From Puniceicoccaceae bacterium 5H (GTDB lineage Bacteria > Verrucomicrobiota > Verrucomicrobiia > Opitutales > Oceanipulchritudinaceae): 64,000 bases of DNA. Numbering within the stretch: position 1 is the first letter of the stretch; every line of letters starts with the position of its first letter. The notes below the pieces were generated by a model. It searched no databases. It was not told where the DNA came from and saw nothing but the letters and a program-made list of their open reading frames with translations. The stretch covers positions 372,001 through 436,000 of the forward strand of contig WOUP01000002.1 in the NCBI GenBank assembly GCA_009772895.1. Direction: 5' to 3'. A program made the translations under genes and the position numbers. Shown here piece by piece: positions 33,723 through 43,210 of this stretch.

Positions 33723-36554
33723 ATGAGTTCGCTTCACGATCCGTTTCAGGCGGCGCGCCCTTTTCGCGACGGTCAAATTTTCAGTCTGCCAGCCCTCGAA
33801 GAGCAGGGCCTCGGTAAAATCTCTCGCTTGCCCGTCAGTATCCGGGTGGTGCTCGAATCCGTGCTGCGCAATTGCGACGGCCAGCGCGTGACGGAAGAAG
33901 ACGTGCGTCGCCTGGCCGGTTACAATGCCAAGCAGCCGGACGCCGCTGAAATCCCCTTTGTCGTCAGCCGCATTGTGCTGCAAGACTTTACCGGTGTGCC
34001 GCTGCTGGTCGACCTCGCCGCCATGCGTGACGCGGTGAAGGACGTGGGCGGCGACCCGGCGGTGATCGAACCGCTCGTGCCGGTCGACCTCGTAGTGGAC
34101 CACTCGGTACAGGTAGACCGTTCCGGCACGGCCAAGTCTTTCGCGCAAAACCTGCAGATCGAGTTTGAGCGCAATCGTGAGCGATACGAATTTCTGAAGT
34201 GGGGCCAGCAGGCCTTCGAGACCTTTGCCGTTGTGCCGCCGGCCATTGGCATCGTGCACCAGGTGAACCTCGAATACCTGGCCAAGGTCGTCTTCGAGAA
34301 GGAGGGTACTTACTACCCCGATACTCTCGTGGGCACCGACTCCCACACCACCATGATCAACGGCCTCGGCATCGTCGGCTGGGGCGTGGGCGGTATCGAG
34401 GCGGAAGCCGGCATGCTCGGTCAGCCGATCGCCTTCCAGACGCCGGAAGTCATCGGCGTGCACCTCAGTGGCGAACTCCAGGAGGGTGTGACCGCGACCG
34501 ACTTGACCCTGCGCATCACCCAGCTGCTGCGTGAGCACAAGGTCGTGGGCAAGTTCGTCGAGTTTTACGGCGAGGGCGCGGCCAGCCTCACGCTGCCCGA
34601 CCGCGCGACGATCGCCAACATGGCCCCGGAATACGGCGCCACGATGGGCTTCTTCCCCATCGACGACAAGACGCTCGATTACATGCGCATGACCGGCCGC
34701 TCCGAGGAGCAGATCCAGCTGGTGCGCGACTACTTTACCCAGCAGGGCCTCTACGGCGTGCCGCGCAAGGGCGATGTCGATTACACCAAGGACATCGACC
34801 TCGACCTGAGCAGCATCGTGCCCAGCGTCTCCGGCCCCAAGCGCCCGCAGGACCGCATCGAGGTGCCGAAGCTGAAGAGCCGCTTCGAGCAACTGCTCTA
34901 CATGCCCGCCGCGGAAGGGGGCTTCGGCATCACCGAAGACCAGCGCAACAACCAGGCCGAGGTAAAGGGCTTCAACGGTGATCGCGTGCATATGAGCGGC
35001 GGCATCCACGAGTTTGGCGAAGACCCGGAAAAGGAAATCTGGAGCGAGCGCGAGATGGTGACCAACCGCCCCGCGACCGAGACGGAAGACGCTCCCGAGC
35101 CCGCCGCCCCGGGCACCAAGCTGAGCCACGGTTCCGTGGTGATCGCGGCCATCACCTCCTGCACCAACACCAGTAACCCGTCCGTCATGCTCGGCGCCGG
35201 TCTGGTGGCCAAGAAGGCGGTCGAAAAGGGCCTGAACGTCAACCCGATCGTGAAGACCTCCCTCGCTCCGGGCTCCCGCGTGGTGACGGAATATCTCAAC
35301 GAGACGGGGCTGCAAACCTACCTCGACCAGCTCGGCTTCAACCTCGTCGGCTACGGTTGCACGACCTGTATCGGTAATTCCGGCCCGCTCGACCCCGCGG
35401 TCGAGAAGGCGATCGAAGAAGGCGAACTCGTCGTCGCCAGCGTGCTCTCCGGTAACCGCAATTTCGAAGCCCGCATCCACGGCGCCATCAAGTCCAACTT
35501 CCTCATGTCGCCGCCGCTGGTGGTGGCCTACGCCCTCGCCGGTCGCGTCGATATCGACCTCGACAGCGAGCCGATCGGCACGGGCAAGGACGGCCAGCCC
35601 GTCTACCTGAAGGACATCTGGCCTACCCGCGACGAAATCGAGCAGGAGCTGGCCCGCGGCCTGAAGCCCTCGATGTATGTCAACCAATACAGCGACATCC
35701 TCGAGGCCAACCCGCAGTGGAAGGAAATCGAGTCCAGCACTGGCGACCTCTACGAGTGGAAGGACGACAGCACCTACATCCAGCTGCCGCCGTTCTTCGA
35801 AGGCTTCGGTATGGAGCCGGGCAAAATCGAAGAGATCAAGGGCGCGCGCCCGCTCGGTATCTTCGGCGACTCCGTCACGACCGACCACATCTCGCCCGCC
35901 GGCAGCATCCCGGAAGACAGCCCGGCCGGTCGCTACCTGATCGAAAACGGCGTCGAAAAGAAGGATTTCAACAGCTATGGCTCGCGTCGCGGCAACGACC
36001 GCGTGATGACGCGCGGCACCTTCGCCAACGTCCGCATCAAAAACCTCATGGCGGAAGGGCGCGAAGGCGGCTACACCAAGAAGCAGCCCGACGGTGACAT
36101 CAAGTTCGTCTTCGATGCCTGCATGGACTACCGCGAAGAAAACACCCCGCTGGTGGTCTTCGGCGGCGTCGACTACGGCATGGGCTCCAGCCGCGACTGG
36201 GCGGCCAAGGGCACCAACCTGCTTGGGGTGAAGGCCGTGATCGCGAAGAGCTTTGAGCGCATTCACCGCAGCAACCTGATCGGGATGGGGGTGCTGCCGC
36301 TCGAATTCGCCAACGGTGAGGACGCCAAGTCCCTCGGGCTGGAGGGCACGGAAACCTACGATCTGCTCGGCCTCTCCGACGACATTAAGCCGGGGCAGGA
36401 AGTGACGTTAAAGATCAACAAGGCCGACGGTTCGACCCAGGAGACTACGGTAAAGGCCCGCCTCGATACCAATATCGAAGTGGAATACTACCGCCACGGC
36501 GGCATTCTCACCTACGTGCTTCGACAGATCCTCCAGCGCGCGCAACAAGCCTAG
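33723..36554 (+). CDS. acnA: Aconitate hydratase A
   Basis: A 943-residue AcnA/IRP-type aconitase of the TCA cycle that isomerises citrate to isocitrate. The 4Fe-4S ligands are in SCTNTSNPS and [11 protein letters not shown]. The [20 protein letters not shown] and [20 protein letters not shown] blocks are diagnostic, and the C-terminal swivel domain is complete. It is slightly longer than the usual 890-900 residues, with an insertion near residues 380-460 (PEPAAPG linker). A shadow ORF of 858 aa on the opposite strand is not real. It is followed 22 bp later by the STAS gene. Confidence 0.97.
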   Translation: MSSLHDPFQAARPFRDGQIFSLPALEEQGLGKISRLPVSIRVVLESVLRNCDGQRVTEEDVRRLAGYNAKQPDAAEIPFVVSRIVLQDFTGVPLLVDLAAMRDAVKDVGGDPAVIEPLVPVDLVVDHSVQVDRSGTAKSFAQNLQIEFERNRERYEFLKWGQQAFETFAVVPPAIGIVHQVNLEYLAKVVFEKEGTYYPDTLVGTDSHTTMINGLGIVGWGVGGIEAEAGMLGQPIAFQTPEVIGVHLSGELQEGVTATDLTLRITQLLREHKVVGKFVEFYGEGAASLTLPDRATIANMAPEYGATMGFFPIDDKTLDYMRMTGRSEEQIQLVRDYFTQQGLYGVPRKGDVDYTKDIDLDLSSIVPSVSGPKRPQDRIEVPKLKSRFEQLLYMPAAEGGFGITEDQRNNQAEVKGFNGDRVHMSGGIHEFGEDPEKEIWSEREMVTNRPATETEDAPEPAAPGTKLSHGSVVIAAITSCTNTSNPSVMLGAGLVAKKAVEKGLNVNPIVKTSLAPGSRVVTEYLNETGLQTYLDQLGFNLVGYGCTTCIGNSGPLDPAVEKAIEEGELVVASVLSGNRNFEARIHGAIKSNFLMSPPLVVAYALAGRVDIDLDSEPIGTGKDGQPVYLKDIWPTRDEIEQELARGLKPSMYVNQYSDILEANPQWKEIESSTGDLYEWKDDSTYIQLPPFFEGFGMEPGKIEEIKGARPLGIFGDSVTTDHISPAGSIPEDSPAGRYLIENGVEKKDFNSYGSRRGNDRVMTRGTFANVRIKNLMAEGREGGYTKKQPDGDIKFVFDACMDYREENTPLVVFGGVDYGMGSSRDWAAKGTNLLGVKAVIAKSFERIHRSNLIGMGVLPLEFANGEDAKSLGLEGTETYDLLGLSDDIKPGQEVTLKINKADGSTQETTVKARLDTNIEVEYYRHGGILTYVLRQILQRAQQA

Positions 36555-36576
36555 CCTGCGCGCTGTTTTACCCGGT

Positions 36577-37080
36577 ATGCCCTCAACCCCGCCCGTTTTT
36601 CTTGTAAACGCGCATCACGAACCCGTGGTGGTGCGCGTGCATGGGCGGGCGACGTTGCACAACTCGGCTCCGCTCAAGCGCTTCTTTCAGCGCCTGGTGG
36701 AGCAGGGCCGCCGGCAGTTCGTGCTGGACTTCCATGACTGCACCGGGGTGGATTCCACCTTTTTGGGCATCATCGCCGGCACTTCGATGCAGTTGTTGCA
36801 GGCCAAGCCTCAAGGCACCCTCACGCTCGTGCGTATGAACGAGCGGGTAAAAGAGCTGGTGACCAACCTCGGCCTGCACAAGCTGCCCACCGTCCAACTG
36901 GCCAAAGTCGACGGCTATAAGCCGGGGGCCAAGGACGAGGTGCTCCCGAGCGAAAAGCTCTCGGAAAAGGAAGGGGCGCGAATGATCTTGCAGGCTCACG
37001 AAAATCTCGTTGAGATCGACGCATCCAACCGGAGTAAATTCCAGGACGTTATTGCTTTTCTGAAGAGTCAGACTGAGTAA
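36577..37080 (+). CDS. STAS-domain anti-sigma-factor-antagonist-like protein
   Basis: A 167-residue protein. Residues 10-105 form a STAS domain with the phosphorylation loop DCTGVDSTFLGII; Ser60 is the candidate phosphosite. A 60-residue helical C-terminal extension (EKEGARMILQAHENLVEI) is additional to the SpoIIAA family. It lies 35 bp before a PP2C phosphatase gene, the classic partner that would dephosphorylate it. The anti-sigma/kinase partner is not in the window. Confidence 0.88.
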   Translation: MPSTPPVFLVNAHHEPVVVRVHGRATLHNSAPLKRFFQRLVEQGRRQFVLDFHDCTGVDSTFLGIIAGTSMQLLQAKPQGTLTLVRMNERVKELVTNLGLHKLPTVQLAKVDGYKPGAKDEVLPSEKLSEKEGARMILQAHENLVEIDASNRSKFQDVIAFLKSQTE

Positions 37081-37115
37081 GACCTGGACCCGGTCTGATC
37101 GCAGCTGTTGGTGGC

Positions 37116-38561
37116 ATGTTAAACTGGTGGTATTTCCTGCTTGGCCTGGCAACCGGAGGATCGGTTGGGGCTTATTTCTGGTGGCGTGCCCGCCGTGAGA
37201 TCACGCGTCTGGATGAGGATAAGCAGTTCCTCAACCAGGAAAAACTGATCGTGCTCGACTTCATGCACAACATGGTGGAGCCCATCGGCCACGGCGTCAC
37301 CCGGCAGGAACTGCTCAAGCGCATGATGCACGCCAGCATCCTCTCGACCGGTGCCCTTTGTGCCGCCGTCTATGAGCGGCGTGACGATGAGCTGCAGGGT
37401 GTGGCGGTCGAAGGCCTCTTCCCGCCCCAACGACCCGGGGCCGACCTCACCCGTGAAAAGAGCGGCAGCCGCACCAAGCAGATCGAGAAGGTCATGCGCT
37501 CCGAGGTCTTTCGGGTAGGAGAGGGGCTCATCGGTCAGGTCGCCCGCACCGGCAGCGGCCTTTTCATCACGGATGCCCGGCAGGACCCGCGCGTGGTCCA
37601 ATACGAAGACCCCTCGCTGCAGATCTACTCGATCATCGTCGTGCCGGTCTGCTTCCGCGACACCACGCTGGCGATCCTCGCACTCGCCAATCCGGCCGAC
37701 GGCAGCACGTTTACCGAAACGGATTTCTCGCTCGCCCGGTCGCTGGCCGATCAGGCCGCGCTCGCAGTGCACAACCTCGACCTGATGGAGCTGCAGATCG
37801 AGAAAAACCGCCTGGATATGGACCTCGGCCTGGCCAAGGAAATCCAGGACAAGCTGCTCCCGCGTCGCTACCCGGAGACGGCACTGCTCGACATCGCGGC
37901 CATCTACCGCCCGGCGCAGACCGTCGGCGGAGACCTCTACGACGTCTTTCAGCTCGACGACCACCGCTACGGCATCGCCATTGCCGACGTCTCGGGCAAG
38001 GGCATCCCCGCATCGCTCGTCATGGCCGTCTGCCAGAGCAACCTGCGCCACCTGGCCCGCCAATACAGCTCGCCCGCCAAGGTGCTGACGGAGCTGAATG
38101 CGGTGATGAACGAAGAGATGCGGGCGGACATGTTCGTCACCATCATCTACGCGGTCATCGACACGCAGGAAGACTCCCTCACGCTCTGCCGCGCCGGCCA
38201 TGAGCTACCGATCCTCATGCACTGCAACACCGATTCCGGCGAGATCACCAGCGAGTTGCTCGAGTCCGAGGGTATGGCGATCGGCATGGTGCCCAACGAA
38301 TTTTTTGCCGCCGCGGTCGACGACAAGAAGGTTGCCTTTGCCCGCGGTGACATCTTCCTGCTCTACACCGACGGTGTGACCGAAATGGCCAACGATGCCG
38401 GCGCCGAATACTCCAACGAGCGCCTGACCGACACCATCCGCCGCCTCTCCGGTCAAAAGGCCGTCGAGCTCAACGACGGCATCCTGCAGAGCATGGCCAG
38501 CTTTGCCGGCCCCGATCGCCAGCAGGACGACGTGACCATCATCACGGTCAAACACTGTTAG
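37116..38561 (+). CDS. GAF-domain PP2C (RsbU/SpoIIE-type) phosphatase
   Basis: A 481-residue membrane-anchored signalling protein. One N-terminal TM helix (WYFLLGLATGGSVGAYFWW), then a GAF sensor (about 50-225; EGLIGQVARTGSGLFITDAR), a short coiled coil, and a SpoIIE-type PP2C domain (about 245-480). Metal-binding motifs are VGGDLYDVF, IADVSGKGIPASLVMAV, LYTDGVTEM, and QQDDVTIITVK. It probably dephosphorylates the preceding STAS protein in a partner-switching circuit. It is co-transcribed with the STAS gene and 8 bp before a VOC gene. Confidence 0.9.
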   Translation: MLNWWYFLLGLATGGSVGAYFWWRARREITRLDEDKQFLNQEKLIVLDFMHNMVEPIGHGVTRQELLKRMMHASILSTGALCAAVYERRDDELQGVAVEGLFPPQRPGADLTREKSGSRTKQIEKVMRSEVFRVGEGLIGQVARTGSGLFITDARQDPRVVQYEDPSLQIYSIIVVPVCFRDTTLAILALANPADGSTFTETDFSLARSLADQAALAVHNLDLMELQIEKNRLDMDLGLAKEIQDKLLPRRYPETALLDIAAIYRPAQTVGGDLYDVFQLDDHRYGIAIADVSGKGIPASLVMAVCQSNLRHLARQYSSPAKVLTELNAVMNEEMRADMFVTIIYAVIDTQEDSLTLCRAGHELPILMHCNTDSGEITSELLESEGMAIGMVPNEFFAAAVDDKKVAFARGDIFLLYTDGVTEMANDAGAEYSNERLTDTIRRLSGQKAVELNDGILQSMASFAGPDRQQDDVTIITVKHC

Positions 38562-38569
38562 CCCCTTTT

Positions 38570-38977
38570 ATGTTGTTCGAACACTTTGCCCTTAACGTGC
38601 CGGATGCAGCGGCGATGGCCGACTGGTATGTCGAAAACCTGGGATTCCGCATCCTCAAGGCCGGCGAAAAGGCGCCGTTTGTGCGCTTCCTGGGTGACAG
38701 TTCCGGCCGTTGCATCGCCGAGCTTTATACCAACCCCCAGGCGCCTGTGCCCGATTACGCCACGCAGCACCACCTGGTGTTTCACTTTGCCGTGGTGGCC
38801 GCCGATGCGGAACAGAAGCGTGATGCCCTGCTCGCGGCCGGCGCGACGCTCGTGGTGGAAGACACCACCAGCGACGGTTCGCTCGTCATCACCCTGCGCG
38901 ACCCTTGGGGGGTGCCGGTGCAGCTCTGCCGCCGCGTTACGCCGCTGGGCGATCTGAGCGCCGAAGCCACCCGCTGA
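38570..38977 (+). CDS. VOC superfamily protein
   Basis: A 135-residue single-domain vicinal-oxygen-chelate protein: start MLFEHFALNVPDAAAMADWYVENLGFRI, centre HHLVFHFAVVAADAEQ, and end TLRDPWGVPVQLCRR. Catalytic substrate cannot be called. It is 8 bp after the phosphatase gene, so it is probably co-transcribed with that operon rather than with trpB. Confidence 0.85.
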   Translation: MLFEHFALNVPDAAAMADWYVENLGFRILKAGEKAPFVRFLGDSSGRCIAELYTNPQAPVPDYATQHHLVFHFAVVAADAEQKRDALLAAGATLVVEDTTSDGSLVITLRDPWGVPVQLCRRVTPLGDLSAEATR

Positions 38978-39028
38978 CGTCCGTTGTAGCTTGCCATGAA
39001 CGTGCCCAAGGGCGATGTTGGAGGTCAC

Positions 39029-40264
39029 ATGATTGCTGATTCCGTGCCGCAGATTGACAAGACCACCTTGCCGGACGCCTCCGGTCATTTTGGGGTCTAT
39101 GGCGGGAGATACGTGCCAGAAACGCTCTTTACCTGCTTGCAGGATCTGGAGAAGGCCTACCTCGAAGCGAAGGCCGATCCCGAGTTCATGCGTGAGCTGC
39201 AGTGGTATCTCAAGGAATACGCGGGCCGCCCGACCACGCTCTACTACGCGGAACAGCTGACCAAGCGCCTCGGTGGGGCCAAGATCTACCTCAAGCGCGA
39301 GGACCTGCTGCACACGGGCGCGCACAAGATCAACAACGTGCTCGGCCAGGCGCTGCTCGCCCGCCGCCTCGGCAAAAAACGCATCATCGCGGAGACCGGC
39401 GCGGGCCAGCACGGCGTCGCCACGGCCACCGTTTGCGCGAAGTTCGGCCTCGAATGCGTCATTTACATGGGCGCGGTCGACATGGCCCGCCAGGCCCTCA
39501 ATGTTTTCCGTATGCGCCTCTGCGGCGCCGAAGTACGCGGCGTCGAGACCGGCCAGCGCACGCTCAAGGATGCGGTCAACGAGGCCATGCGCGACTGGGT
39601 CGCCACCTCGCGCAACACCCATTACATCCTCGGCTCGGCGCTGGGCGCACACCCGTTCCCCATGATGGTGCGCGATTTCCACAAGATCATCGGGGAGGAG
39701 ACCCGCCGCCAGATCATGGAGCTGGAAGGCCGCCTGCCCAACGAAGTCGTGGCCTGCGTGGGTGGGGGCTCCAACGCCATCGGCATGTTCTACGAATTTC
39801 TCGATCAGACCGACGTGCGCCTGGTGGGCGTCGAAGCGGGCGGTCGCGGCATCGAGCGCGGCCAGCACGCCGCACGCTTCTCCGGCGGCAAGGTCGGGGT
39901 GCTGCAGGGCTGCAAGACCTATCTGCTTTGCGACGACGACGGCCAGATCGAGCTGACCCATAGCGTGTCGGCCGGCCTCGACTACGCCGCCGTCGGTCCG
40001 GAACACGCCTACTACCGCGAGATCGGCCGTCTCGACTTCGCTTACGCCACCGACGCCGAGGTGATGGAGGCTTTCCAGCTGCTCTGCGAATGCGAAGGCA
40101 TCCTGCCCGCGCTCGAAAGCACCCACGCGGTCGCCTACGCGCTCAAGCGCGCCCCCGAGATGCGCCCGGACGAGATCCTCGTGATCAATCTCTCCGGCCG
40201 GGGGGACAAGGACGTGCAGCAGATCGCCGAAATCCTCGCCAAAAAGGCCCAGGTCGAAGGCTAG
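39029..40264 (+). CDS. trpB: Tryptophan synthase beta chain
   Basis: A 411-residue TrpB from ATG 39029, which has GGAGG 4 nt upstream; the track start (38996) lacks any ribosome site and would give 422. The PLP Lys is in [14 protein letters not shown], the phosphate loop is [12 protein letters not shown], and GRGDKDVQ lies near the C-terminus. It catalyses the last step of tryptophan synthesis from indole and serine. No trpA or other trp genes flank it. Confidence 0.95.
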   Translation: MIADSVPQIDKTTLPDASGHFGVYGGRYVPETLFTCLQDLEKAYLEAKADPEFMRELQWYLKEYAGRPTTLYYAEQLTKRLGGAKIYLKREDLLHTGAHKINNVLGQALLARRLGKKRIIAETGAGQHGVATATVCAKFGLECVIYMGAVDMARQALNVFRMRLCGAEVRGVETGQRTLKDAVNEAMRDWVATSRNTHYILGSALGAHPFPMMVRDFHKIIGEETRRQIMELEGRLPNEVVACVGGGSNAIGMFYEFLDQTDVRLVGVEAGGRGIERGQHAARFSGGKVGVLQGCKTYLLCDDDGQIELTHSVSAGLDYAAVGPEHAYYREIGRLDFAYATDAEVMEAFQLLCECEGILPALESTHAVAYALKRAPEMRPDEILVINLSGRGDKDVQQIAEILAKKAQVEG

Positions 40265-40302
40265 GCATTGACGTTCTGGCGCGACCGCATTACCTTTCGC
40301 TT

Positions 40303-40554
40303 GTGGTAAGCACGACCGTCACCAGTAAGGGGCAGACCACAGTGCCCCTCGAGTTGCGGAAGCGCTGGAACTCGACCCGACTGAACTGGGAAATCCACCC
40401 GGATGGATCCGCCACGGTCCGCCCGGCTCCTGATGTCATGTCGTTCGCGGGGCTCTTGCGAGGCAAGAGCCGTGTGCCCTACCACCCTGACGAGACAGCT
40501 CTCGCCGAGCGGAACGAAGCAGCCAAGGTCGCGCGCGAAGGAAGAGGCGAGTGA
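40303..40554 (+). CDS. AbrB/MazE-like antitoxin
   Basis: An 83-residue protein beginning at GTG 40303; the ORF-track entry runs on into trpB out of frame. Residues 1-35 form a swapped-hairpin AbrB domain: STTVTSKGQTTVPLELRKRW, then DGSATVRPAP. The C-terminus (FAGLLRGKSRVPYHPDETALAERNEAAKVAREGRGE, in part) is the usual toxin-binding tail. The stop overlaps the GTG of the toxin (GTGA). It should neutralise the PIN toxin and repress the operon. Confidence 0.82.
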   Translation: MVSTTVTSKGQTTVPLELRKRWNSTRLNWEIHPDGSATVRPAPDVMSFAGLLRGKSRVPYHPDETALAERNEAAKVAREGRGE

Positions 40555-40961
40555 AGCGGGTTCAACTCGATACCAATGTCGTCCTTCGTTTTTTGCTCAA
40601 GGACCATGAGAAGCTGTTTGCCCAAGCGGAAAGCCTTTTTCGCGAAGCTTCCGCCGGTCGGATACAGTTATTGATTCGCCCAGTGATTGTGGCTGAAACC
40701 TTCTTTGTTCTGACTAGTTTTTACGAAATCCCTCGTCCAGAAGCGGCCAAAGTCTTGCATACTTTTTTCGAGGCAGCCGGCATCTCCGTGGATGACGAGG
40801 GGGGATCACTGGAGGCGTTGAAGCGCATCACGTCCAACAAGGTATCGTTCGCCGATGCCTACCTGATCGCCACTGCTGCGCAGACCGGTGATACCGTGGC
40901 CTCGTTCGATCGAGGAATACACAAGGCAGTAGATGTGCAGCATTACGCATTTGAGGAGTAG
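40551..40961 (+). CDS. PIN-domain toxin (VapC-like ribonuclease)
   Basis: A 136-residue PIN domain with the four acidic metal ligands: Asp7 in VQLDTNVVLRFLLKD, Glu49 in VAETFFVL, Asp102 in FADAYLIA, and Asp120 in ASFDRG. Such toxins cleave RNA. The GTG start overlaps the antitoxin stop by 4 bp, so expression is translationally coupled. The module lies between trpB and yicC, with an AT/GC profile slightly less extreme than the neighbours in parts, and may be a recent insertion. Confidence 0.85.
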   Translation: MKRVQLDTNVVLRFLLKDHEKLFAQAESLFREASAGRIQLLIRPVIVAETFFVLTSFYEIPRPEAAKVLHTFFEAAGISVDDEGGSLEALKRITSNKVSFADAYLIATAAQTGDTVASFDRGIHKAVDVQHYAFEE

Positions 40962-40987
40962 TGGCTCCTGATAAAGGCCTGCCCGGC

Positions 40988-41083
40988 CTACTCCTCCCGC
41001 GTCCCCACATCCTCCGGCGTCGCCATCGCGATCTCACCCGCTGGCGAGACTACCACCCATACGGCGACCCGGCGTAACCTCAT
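40988..41083 (-). CDS. Possible micro-ORF (31 aa)
   Basis: Reads MRLRRVAVWVVVSPAGEIAM and ends TPEDVGTREE. The composition looks like a protein fragment but no family is recognised. No good ribosome site is seen. It could be a remnant of a gene disrupted by the toxin-antitoxin insertion. Confidence 0.2.
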   Translation of the reverse strand: MRLRRVAVWVVVSPAGEIAMATPEDVGTREE

Positions 41084-41202
41084 GGGCGTCAGCTTAACAG
41101 CCCTGCGGCGAGGTGTGAACCTTTAGCGCGGCGGCGGTTTTCAACCCGCGGTCGCGAGCTTTCCCATTGCCAGAGGGGCGGAAAAAGGCCTGCATTGCGC
41201 AC

Positions 41203-42084
41203 ATGCAATCGATGACCGGATTCGGTCGAGGCTCCGCGACCTGGGAAGGCCTCGTGATCAACGTCGAACTCAGCTCCGTCAACCGGCGGAATCTGGAGAC
41301 CTCCTTCAACCTGCCCAAGGAGTGGCAGGCCCTCGAGCGCCCGCTGGCCAACGCCATCCGCGAACGCCTCCAGCGCGGCAAGGTCCACACCGTGCTGAAC
41401 GTCGACGTGGCCGAGGGCAACAACGCGCTCGCGTGGGATGGGGCGGCCGTTGACGCGTCGTTGAGCAAGCTGCACAAGCTGGCCGACCGGGTGGGCAGTG
41501 CGTGGCCGCCGGATGTCGACACGCTGTTTCGCCTCGTGCTGCAACACCGCGTGGATGCCGATCTGCCGTCCGCCGAGGAGGCCGAACCCTATGCGATGGA
41601 GGCCGTGCGGGCCGCCCTGGATGCGATCACGCAGATGCGCAATGCAGAGGGCGAGGCCTTGCAGCGCGATCTGGCCGACCGCGTCGACCGCCTGCGGGCC
41701 TGCTGGAACGAGATCAAATCCGTGGGCGACCAGACGCTGCCGAACTACCGTCAGGCGCTGCTCGATCGCTTGCGTCAGGCCGGGCTCGAGCTGGAGCTGG
41801 AGGACGAGCGCGTGTTGAAGGAAGTGGCGATTTTTGCCGACCGCATCGACGTGACCGAAGAGATCACGCGCCTCGATTCGCACCTCGCGCAATTCAAGGA
41901 GACGCTTTACACGGCAGGGCAGGATGGGGTAATCGGACGCAAGCTCGAGTTTATCGTCCAGGAGATCCACCGCGAGTTCAACACCATCGGCTCCAAGGCC
42001 AACAACCTGGCGGTGACCAAGCAGGTGATCGAAGCCAAGAACGAAATCGAGCGCATTCGCGAGCAAGTCCAGAACGTCGAATAG
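41203..42084 (+). CDS. yicC: YicC family protein
   Basis: About 293 residues from ATG 41203 (MQSMTGFGRG, the invariant YicC start); the track starts at an upstream TTG. The central region and C-terminal block (DVTEEITRLDSHLAQFKETL, EFIVQEIHREFNTIGSKANN, VTKQVIEAKNEIERIREQVQN) are diagnostic. E. coli YicC is implicated in stationary-phase survival and RNA metabolism. It is the first gene of a rightward series followed by a secreted hypothetical and a holin-like protein. Confidence 0.93.
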   Translation: MQSMTGFGRGSATWEGLVINVELSSVNRRNLETSFNLPKEWQALERPLANAIRERLQRGKVHTVLNVDVAEGNNALAWDGAAVDASLSKLHKLADRVGSAWPPDVDTLFRLVLQHRVDADLPSAEEAEPYAMEAVRAALDAITQMRNAEGEALQRDLADRVDRLRACWNEIKSVGDQTLPNYRQALLDRLRQAGLELELEDERVLKEVAIFADRIDVTEEITRLDSHLAQFKETLYTAGQDGVIGRKLEFIVQEIHREFNTIGSKANNLAVTKQVIEAKNEIERIREQVQNVE

Positions 42085-42156
42085 GGTAGGCAGCCTGCTA
42101 ACGCTCTGCCTGCTTTTTCGGTTGTGAGGACCGATTTTTGCATCTATCGTAAAGCC

Positions 42157-42606
42157 ATGAATCTGACGCGTCTAGGTGCCCTCTGCGGGGCGGTAGGTCT
42201 GTTGGCGGCGCTGCCGCTCGGTGCCCAGACTTTGGGCGAGCCTTTGCCGGAAGACCCGGCGGCGGCGCGCATGCCGGTGCAGTCGACCGTGCTGGAGCCC
42301 GGGCAGAGCATGATACTGTCGCTCAAGGACAACCAGTTCAGCGTCTATTTTCTCAACGACGAAAACAAGTTGATGGCTCCGCCGGTCGATTTTGTGACGG
42401 TGCGCGGCTTTTACCTCAACCAGCGCGACCGCGAAGTCTACGCCGCGCTGGAGCCCGCGGAGGGCGGCGCTTACCTGACGAGTCCGCGGGTGGTGCCGCC
42501 GCCGCACGACCTGCGTCTGCAGCTGGTCGTGCCCCAAGGCCATGATACGGAAACATACGAAGTGATCGGCGAATTTGGCTTCAACGCCGATGCGGTTAAG
42601 AATTAG
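42157..42606 (+). CDS. Secreted hypothetical protein
   Basis: A 149-residue protein from ATG 42157: signal peptide (LGALCGAVGLLAALPLGAQ), then a small beta-rich domain with no recognised family (PGQSMILSLKDNQFSVYFLNDE, VVPPPHDLRLQLVVPQG). It is 2 bp before the next gene, so it is co-translated with the holin-like membrane protein. It is probably periplasmic or exported. Function unknown. Confidence 0.75.
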   Translation: MNLTRLGALCGAVGLLAALPLGAQTLGEPLPEDPAAARMPVQSTVLEPGQSMILSLKDNQFSVYFLNDENKLMAPPVDFVTVRGFYLNQRDREVYAALEPAEGGAYLTSPRVVPPPHDLRLQLVVPQGHDTETYEVIGEFGFNADAVKN

Positions 42607-42608
42607 AG

Positions 42609-43079
42609 ATGGCAGAGAAGAAAGAATCGCAGGGTTTGTTGCTGCGACTGGTGGTGCTGTTCCTGGGCACGTGGCTGGCGACTGAGCTGTTTGCCGGCAT
42701 CCACGCCGACGATACGCTGACGCTGGCCTTCGTGGCCGTCACGCTGGCGGTGCTCAACGCTTTTTTGCGCCCGTTGCTGATCCTGTTCACGCTCCCCTTG
42801 GTGATTTTCACGCTCGGGCTGGCGGTGTGGCTGATCAATGCCGTCATCCTCATGTTTGCGGGCGGCATCGTGCCTGGCTTCGACGTCGACTCCTTCAGCT
42901 CGGCGCTGGGCGGCGCGCTGATCATCGGCCTGACTTCGTTTACGGTCAACATGTTCACTGCGCGCAACCATGTGAAGGTCCGGGTGAACCAGGGCGGTGG
43001 CAAAACCGGGGCGGATGGCGTGCAGCGCCTGCGCCACAACCGCCGCCGGGGCGAGTCCGACGACGTGATCGACGTCTAG
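42609..43079 (+). CDS. Phage_holin_4_2 / YvlD-like membrane protein
   Basis: A 156-residue protein with four hydrophobic segments in about the first 110 residues (LLLRLVVLFLGTWLATELFAG, LAFVAVTLAVLNAFLRPLL, LIFTLGLAVWLINAVILMF, SALGGALIIGLTSFTVNMF), and a basic C-terminal tail. This is the YvlD-type family, named after phage holins but chromosomal here and unlikely to be a lysis protein. Role in envelope homeostasis is possible but unknown. Confidence 0.85.
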   Translation: MAEKKESQGLLLRLVVLFLGTWLATELFAGIHADDTLTLAFVAVTLAVLNAFLRPLLILFTLPLVIFTLGLAVWLINAVILMFAGGIVPGFDVDSFSSALGGALIIGLTSFTVNMFTARNHVKVRVNQGGGKTGADGVQRLRHNRRRGESDDVIDV

Positions 43080-43210
43080 AACGCCGCGGTGATCGGTTGA
43101 CCGGATAACCTTGCCGGCGATCTTCCCTTTGCAGTTGTCAGCGGGGCGGAACCGGGCCTAAGGTGATGCCTACGAGACGCAGCCCCGGGCTGCTTCCACA
43201 TTTTTGCATC

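Noticed and set aside
33690-36266. 858-aa ORF on the minus strand opposite acnA
   Set aside because: Acts as a GC-rich antisense shadow; the acnA frame has full family motifs, and the antisense product is a His/Val/Asp/Gly-rich chain with no recognisable domain.
42609-43079. Prophage remnant suggested by the holin-type protein
   Set aside because: The YvlD-like family is chromosomal and no phage genes are near.
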